A stretch of DNA of 64,000 nucleotides from F0422 sp003992255 (GTDB taxonomy: Bacteria; Bacillota; Negativicutes; Veillonellales; Veillonellaceae). Where the stretch lies: assembly GCF_003992255.1 (NCBI RefSeq), contig NZ_RQVA01000008.1, forward strand, positions 41,750 to 105,749, read 5' to 3'. This document shows positions 59,474-64,000 of this stretch, piece after piece; the stretch's first letter is position 1; every line of letters starts with the position of its first letter. The position numbers and the translations under genes were made by a program. Below the pieces are notes generated by a model, which saw only the letters and a program-made list of their open reading frames with translations, searched no databases and was not told where the DNA came from.

Positions 59474-60457
59474 GTGAATATAATAAGTTTGTTTGCAGGT
59501 GCTGGAGGATTAGATTTAGGGTTTGAAAAAGCTGGATTTAATGTAGTTGCAGCTAATGAATATGATAAAACAATTTGGGAAACCTATGAGAACAATCATG
59601 AGGCTGAACTTATAAAAGGAGATATTTGCAATATTTCTTCAGATATGTTTCCAGAATGTGATGGCATTATAGGTGGTCCGCCATGTCAATCTTGGAGTGA
59701 GGCTGGGTCTTTAAAAGGTATTGATGATCCAAGAGGGCAGCTGTTTTATCAATATATACGTATTTTACAAGATAAGAGACCTAAATTTTTTCTTGCAGAG
59801 AATGTGAAAGGTATGATGGCAAAACGTCATAGTACCGCAGTGGAAAATATAATTTCTCAATTTGAAGAAGCTGGATATGATGTCTTTATTTGTTTGTTGA
59901 ATGCCAGTGATTATAGTGTACCTCAAGACAGAAAACGAGTGTTTTATGTAGGCTTTAGAAAGGATTTAAATGTTAAGTTTGAGCCACCTACTCCGCATGA
60001 AACTAAAAAAACATTCAAGGATGCAATTTTTGATTTAAAAGATTCGGCAATTCCAGCTTTAGAAAAAAATAAAACTAATGGTGATAAGTGTAAAGTTTTA
60101 AATCATGAATATTTTACTGGAGCGTATTCCCCTATGTTTATGAGTAGAAATCGAGTTAGACAATGGGATGAACCAGCATTTACGGTTCAAGCGTCAGGGA
60201 GACAGTGTCAATTACACCCTCAAGCACCAGTAATGCCTAAAGTAGAAAAAAATAAAAATATATTTGAGCCCGGAAAAGAAGAGCTTTATAGAAGGTTGAC
60301 CATCAGAGAGTGTGCTAGAGTTCAAGGCTTCCCAGATGACTTTAAGTTTTATTATACAAATCTTAATGATGCATATAAAATGATCGGTAATGCGGTACCC
60401 GTAAATTTGGCTTATGAGATGGCGAAGTCAATTTTAGTAGCATTAAATGAAAAGTAA
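59474..60457 (+). CDS. DNA cytosine-5 methyltransferase, M.HaeIII-like (GGCC)
   Basis: 327 residues from GTG 59474 (GGAGG 10 nt before); the frame extends to 59453. NIISLFAGAGGLDLGFEKAG (SAM motif I), GGPPCQSWSEAGSLKGIDDP (catalytic Pro-Cys), FFLAENVKGMM (ENV), SRNRVRQWDEPAFTVQASGR and QCQLHPQAPVMPK (target recognition) and YKMIGNAVPVNLAYEMAKSI. The target region is very close to M.HaeIII as I recall it, so 5-methylation within GGCC is predicted. The cognate HaeIII-like endonuclease follows 50 bp downstream. The locus is visibly more AT-rich than its surroundings. Confidence 0.92.
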   Translation: MNIISLFAGAGGLDLGFEKAGFNVVAANEYDKTIWETYENNHEAELIKGDICNISSDMFPECDGIIGGPPCQSWSEAGSLKGIDDPRGQLFYQYIRILQDKRPKFFLAENVKGMMAKRHSTAVENIISQFEEAGYDVFICLLNASDYSVPQDRKRVFYVGFRKDLNVKFEPPTPHETKKTFKDAIFDLKDSAIPALEKNKTNGDKCKVLNHEYFTGAYSPMFMSRNRVRQWDEPAFTVQASGRQCQLHPQAPVMPKVEKNKNIFEPGKEELYRRLTIRECARVQGFPDDFKFYYTNLNDAYKMIGNAVPVNLAYEMAKSILVALNEK

Positions 60458-60507
60458 AGAATAGAACTGATGTAAAGATAGAGACAATTAATTATGGGAG
60501 GGCAAAT

Positions 60508-61458
60508 ATGAGCGTTAAAAGTAATAATCAAGGGAGAGCGTATGAGTTTGCGTGTTTGAATACGTTGCATGAAGAAATATCTAAGTATAGAGTTTCAAAG
60601 ATTGAGAAAAATTCAACCTATGAAGTAGCAAAACGGGCATGGAATACGTTAGAGGAGTCAGAAAAGAATATATATAGAATCAGTGCATTAGCAGGAACTA
60701 ATACAATCTTAGAGCTTGAACCATTAATCTTGGACGATGGAGATGGAGAATTAGAATTAAAACTTCAATCTGATGATAATGGTGAAGATGGAGATGTAAG
60801 GGATGTTCTAATCATTCGTAAAGATATTGAATGGGAAATTGGCATTAGTGTAAAGCATAATCATTTTGCAGTTAAGCATAGTAGATTATCAAAAAGGTTA
60901 GACTTTGGTAAAAAATGGTATGGAATAGAATGTTCCGATAAGTATTGGTCAGATATAAAGCCTATTTTTGATTATTTGGATGTAGAAAAAGCAAAACAAA
61001 CCTTATGGAAAGATTTACCAAATAAAGAAGAGGATGTATATAAACCTTTGCTAATAGCATTTAAAGAAGAGCTAGATAGACAGAAGGAATTTGCAAATAT
61101 TGCAAAAATGTTAGTTGAGTATCTTCTTGGAGAATTTGATTTTTATAAGGTTATTGGCATAGATAGTAAAAGAACGACTCAGATTCAGAGCTATAACTTA
61201 AGGGGAACCTTAAATCAGGAAGGGAAAAAACGAAAAAGAAGTATTAAATTACCTGTCGCTTCATTGCCTACACGGATTGTGAACTTAGAATTTAAACCTG
61301 ATAGCAATAATACTTTGGAGTTATATTTAGATAGAGGTTGGCAATTTACATTTAGAATCCATAATGCATCGAGTAAGGTTGAATCGAGCTTAAAATTTGA
61401 TATACAAATTATCGGTATGCCGACATCGATAGTTTCGATAGATTGTAAGTGGAAATAA
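60508..61458 (+). CDS. HaeIII-family type II restriction endonuclease (GGCC)
   Basis: 316 residues. NNQGRAYEFACLNTLHEEIS, ISALAGTNTILELEPLILDD, KLQSDDNGEDGDVRDVLIIR, WEIGISVKHNHFAVKHSRLS and MVEYLLGEFDFYKVIGIDSK resemble R.HaeIII throughout. The D-V-R-D...E-x-G-I-S-V-K stretch fits a PD-(D/E)xK catalytic core. It would cut unmethylated GGCC. GGGAGG precedes the ATG. Together with the upstream methyltransferase it forms a complete type II system. Confidence 0.88.
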   Translation: MSVKSNNQGRAYEFACLNTLHEEISKYRVSKIEKNSTYEVAKRAWNTLEESEKNIYRISALAGTNTILELEPLILDDGDGELELKLQSDDNGEDGDVRDVLIIRKDIEWEIGISVKHNHFAVKHSRLSKRLDFGKKWYGIECSDKYWSDIKPIFDYLDVEKAKQTLWKDLPNKEEDVYKPLLIAFKEELDRQKEFANIAKMLVEYLLGEFDFYKVIGIDSKRTTQIQSYNLRGTLNQEGKKRKRSIKLPVASLPTRIVNLEFKPDSNNTLELYLDRGWQFTFRIHNASSKVESSLKFDIQIIGMPTSIVSIDCKWK

Positions 61459-61567
61459 GGCATAGATAATATTATTGGTGTATAGCAAAGAATATGACAA
61501 TAAAGAAAATAAAAGTGTAAGGAGTCAGCTAGTGTTTATAAAATTTTAGAGAAATAAAGGAGAGAAA

Positions 61568-63745
61568 ATGAATAAGCTTATCTTTAAAAAGATAAAAAAT
61601 GAAAATATTTTTGCAAAAGACTATGATAATTTTATAAAAAACAACGAAATAGAATTTTCTGATAGTGGAATTGCTGTTGTTTATGGACCTAATGGAACCG
61701 GTAAAACTAGCCTAGTGAAAGCTTTATCAAATGGTGAAGGAACTGCTGTTCAATATTTATATAATGGTATAGCGTATAGTGATGATTCGCAATTTATAGT
61801 AATTAATGATCAAAACAATAGAAACATTATAAAAGGTGAGACCTCGGATTTTTTACTAGGGGATAATATCAAAAGAGAGAATGAGTTATATGAATATATT
61901 ACTCAAGAGTATGGAAGAATCTGTGAACTTAGCAATAAAACTTTAAAAGAAAAGTTTAAAATTGCTTCCAAAAAAAGCAATTTAATAAATGGCTTTTCAA
62001 AAGTAAATGATATTAAAGGGACTATAAGTGAATTGTCTAATAATAAATCTAAAGGTAAGAGCATAGGGGTAGATAAATATATTGCAGAGTGGAGTAAATG
62101 TAGCCTATACGAGATTTCAGCTTATGATGAAGATAAATTAGAGTATTTTATGAGTGATTTGTCTACCTCACAATCATTGATTCTTGAGGTCGAAAGTATA
62201 GATACAACGACGTTAACTGAGAATAGACGTATTCGTGAGGTGGAAAGGAATACGGAAGCGATTAGGATATTATCACACTTTTGTGATACAGAAGAGTGTA
62301 TCGTTTGTGATTCGATAAATATAGGTAGAGAAAATCTATTAGCTAGAAAAACTGAAAATAAAAATAATATTCTAGAAACATTAGAGCCTAAAATAAAAGA
62401 AATTCTAGAAAAATTATCCTCTAATAGTGCAGATAAGGATCCTTTTGATATAAAAAATATCTTGATGGCAGCTATCGAAACAGGTGAATTAGAAGGAATT
62501 TATAATCTAAAAGAGGATATTCAAAAATATAGGGATATATTCGTAAAAAAAGTTATAAATGAATTACTAGAAATATTGAATAGTTCAGATATTAAGGATA
62601 AAAATGAAGAGTATAAAAAATTAATAAATGAAAAGCCAGAAATTAATGATGAAGATTTCTTGTATATTGAACAGATTATTAATAATAGTATGTTTAAAAA
62701 GATTCAGATTAGTAGAGATGATAAGAAGAATATTCAGATATTAATAGAGGATAAAGAGTTTCTAGGAATTGATAGAGAGGAATTGCCTTTAAGTTCGGGA
62801 GAACAAAACTTTTTGTCATTAACATTAGAGTTTTTAAAAGCGAAGAATTCTGATAAACCTATTGTAATTTTAGATGATCCTATCTCTAGTTTTGACTCTA
62901 TTTATAAAAATAAAATTGTATATGCAATTATTAAAATTTTAGATAAAAAGAAAAGGGTTATCTTAACCCATAATGTCGACTTATTGAGATTGTTAGATGG
63001 ACAACTGAAAAAATGCTTTAATCTTTTTCTATTTAATAATACTGAAAATGAGGAAAATGGGTTTATACCGTTGAAACCTGATGAGCGGGATATGCTCATA
63101 AGTTTAGATACATTGTTAAAAGCATTTAGGACTAAAATTTATAAATATGTAAAAAATAAAGAGTTATTTTTAATTTCTTTAATTCCGTTTATGCGTGGAT
63201 ATGCAACGATTATTAATAATGAAGATGTTAAAGAGAATCTGACGCAAGTTATGCATGGATTTAAAGATGAACTTGTAGATATTGGAGCATGTTATCAAGT
63301 ATTATTTGGAAAACATGATGGTATTAATGAACAATATGAGGTGTCGGTTGATTCAATTTTGAATCAATCGATTGAGGAATGTGAAATAGTAGATAATGAA
63401 AAGTACCCATTATTAAATCGTACATTAAGACACTCTTTTATATATTTATATTTGAGGTTATTGATAGAAAAAGCTTTGGTTTCGAAATATAAGATAAATA
63501 CAGAGGGACGAAATGGAGCTAAGCAATTAGGACAAATAATTTCTAAAGCATTTCCTGACAGCTCTGATAAGGATACTATGAAGAAAAGAGTTTTCCTTAC
63601 CACTAAGAAAACATTGCTTAATGAATTTAATCATTTTGAAGGAAATTTAAGTATTTTTCAACCTGCAATTGATATTACAAATCAGCTATTAGAAAAAGAA
63701 GCTAAAGATATAATAGATTTTTTAAAAAATTTACCGAACAATTAA
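61568..63745 (+). CDS. large AAA (AAA_13-like) ATPase, candidate RloC-like defence protein
   Basis: 725 residues. VVYGPNGTGKTSLVKAL (Walker A, 40-47) is followed by a long charged helical region. It contains HFCDTEECIVC (C239, C244, C247), a CxxC between coiled-coil-like arms, as in Rad50/RloC zinc hooks. Then LPLSSGEQNFLSL (ABC signature, about 408-413), IVILDDPISSFDS (Walker B, D436/D437) and VILTHNVDLL (H-loop). The C-terminal 200 residues are helical, with RLLIE (R630, E634) and FNHFEGN (H689), which could be the RxxxE...H triad of PrrC/RloC tRNA nucleases, though the spacing differs from PrrC. GGAGAG precedes the ATG. It follows the HaeIII-like system, so an accessory anti-phage role is likely. 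Confidence 0.7.
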   Translation: MNKLIFKKIKNENIFAKDYDNFIKNNEIEFSDSGIAVVYGPNGTGKTSLVKALSNGEGTAVQYLYNGIAYSDDSQFIVINDQNNRNIIKGETSDFLLGDNIKRENELYEYITQEYGRICELSNKTLKEKFKIASKKSNLINGFSKVNDIKGTISELSNNKSKGKSIGVDKYIAEWSKCSLYEISAYDEDKLEYFMSDLSTSQSLILEVESIDTTTLTENRRIREVERNTEAIRILSHFCDTEECIVCDSINIGRENLLARKTENKNNILETLEPKIKEILEKLSSNSADKDPFDIKNILMAAIETGELEGIYNLKEDIQKYRDIFVKKVINELLEILNSSDIKDKNEEYKKLINEKPEINDEDFLYIEQIINNSMFKKIQISRDDKKNIQILIEDKEFLGIDREELPLSSGEQNFLSLTLEFLKAKNSDKPIVILDDPISSFDSIYKNKIVYAIIKILDKKKRVILTHNVDLLRLLDGQLKKCFNLFLFNNTENEENGFIPLKPDERDMLISLDTLLKAFRTKIYKYVKNKELFLISLIPFMRGYATIINNEDVKENLTQVMHGFKDELVDIGACYQVLFGKHDGINEQYEVSVDSILNQSIEECEIVDNEKYPLLNRTLRHSFIYLYLRLLIEKALVSKYKINTEGRNGAKQLGQIISKAFPDSSDKDTMKKRVFLTTKKTLLNEFNHFEGNLSIFQPAIDITNQLLEKEAKDIIDFLKNLPNN

Positions 63746-63854
63746 TTTTTTGTGAATATTGAGGTGCCTATTAATAGGGATTATAGATAAATTTAGCTAA
63801 AAATAAATGGTAGAGGTTAATTCAAAGTTATATATAACTACATAGATGTACATT

Positions 63855-63900
63855 ATGCCTAGCCTTTCAGAAACTGCTACTGAAGGGTTAGGCATTTTAA
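63855..63900 (+). terminator. terminator closing the defence island
   Basis: TGCCTAGCC(T)TTCAG and CTGAAGGGTTAGGCA stem followed by TTTT. Beyond it, TATAAT at 63980-63985 is the -10 of a gene outside the window. Confidence 0.8.
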
Positions 63901-64000
63901 AAATTCAGTGTAATTGTACTATATGTAAGGGTATAATACATTTGTGACAAAAAAATAAAAAAATAAGAAGGCTCTCTGTTATAATGAAAGTTGCTAAACC

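Noticed and set aside
1..64000. Avoidance of GGCC due to the HaeIII-like system
   Set aside because: GGCC sites are present (for example near 272 and 507); without counting against expectation no avoidance can be claimed.
1..64000. tRNA, rRNA, CRISPR arrays, insertion-sequence transposases
   Set aside because: None recognised while reading both strands; no transposase-like ORF or cloverleaf was seen.

Overview
The window looks like a chromosomal segment of a low-GC (roughly 39% by eye) Negativicute, most probably Veillonella. Pointers are an L-lactate permease beside an Ldh2-type dehydrogenase, a two-subunit 2-oxoacid:ferredoxin oxidoreductase, a SpeF/PotE ornithine decarboxylation pair, OPT and TroABCD-type transporters, and an RNase J / YybS-like / GdpP / L9 / DnaB housekeeping block. 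The genus is inferred from gene content only; no rRNA or tRNA gene is visible.

Layout. 1-3.2 kb: the end of an Fn3 plus pectin-lyase-fold protein, a lipid kinase, a GntR regulator. 3.3-3.6 kb: a well delimited RNA gene with seven consecutive hairpins. 3.8-6.4 kb: korAB. 6.7-7.0 kb: a par/Fst-like type I toxin-antitoxin locus. 7.1-11.6 kb: an MFS exporter, purB under strong palindromic operators, purA. 12.2-15.8 kb: speF-potE. 16-20 kb: CDF transporter, DedA, ArnT-like glycosyltransferase and a divergent uracil-DNA-glycosylase-like protein, probably one operon. 20.3-27.4 kb: RNase J with a long structured leader, DUF2232, gdpP, rplI, dnaB. 27.6-33 kb: M48 protease, lactate/malate dehydrogenase, lactate permease, a PepSY protein preceded by six 11-bp-phased repeats. 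33.2-33.8 kb: hairpin repeats and a BsrG/TxpA-like type I toxin locus. 33.9-38.6 kb: phosphoesterases, a GalT-like protein, the MutT-like/MutY pair. 38.65-38.93 kb: a second par/Fst-like locus. 39.2-45.8 kb: metal ABC transporter, OPT transporter, RsiV-like envelope protein. 45.9-49.6 kb: GT51 transglycosylase, argGH. 49.8-59.2 kb: DUF389 protein, xth, fetAB, glutamate dehydrogenase, pyrFE, an ACT/UPF0210 pair and a D-2-hydroxyacid dehydrogenase broken by an in-frame TGA. 59.4-63.8 kb: an AT-rich defence island with a HaeIII-type (GGCC) methyltransferase and endonuclease and a large AAA ATPase with Rad50/RloC-like features.

The most notable items are in the non-coding DNA: the multi-hairpin RNA at 3341-3565; two paralogous type I toxin loci whose toxin/antitoxin repeats match within each locus but differ between loci; a third type I locus whose two convergent RNAs share a duplicated promoter-leader; a phased response-regulator array (six repeats at exactly 11 bp) before the PepSY gene with a two-copy version before the RsiV-like gene; a switch-like RNase J leader; and a family of dispersed hairpin repeats. 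Functions are assigned from motifs and remembered family sequences; no search was run.
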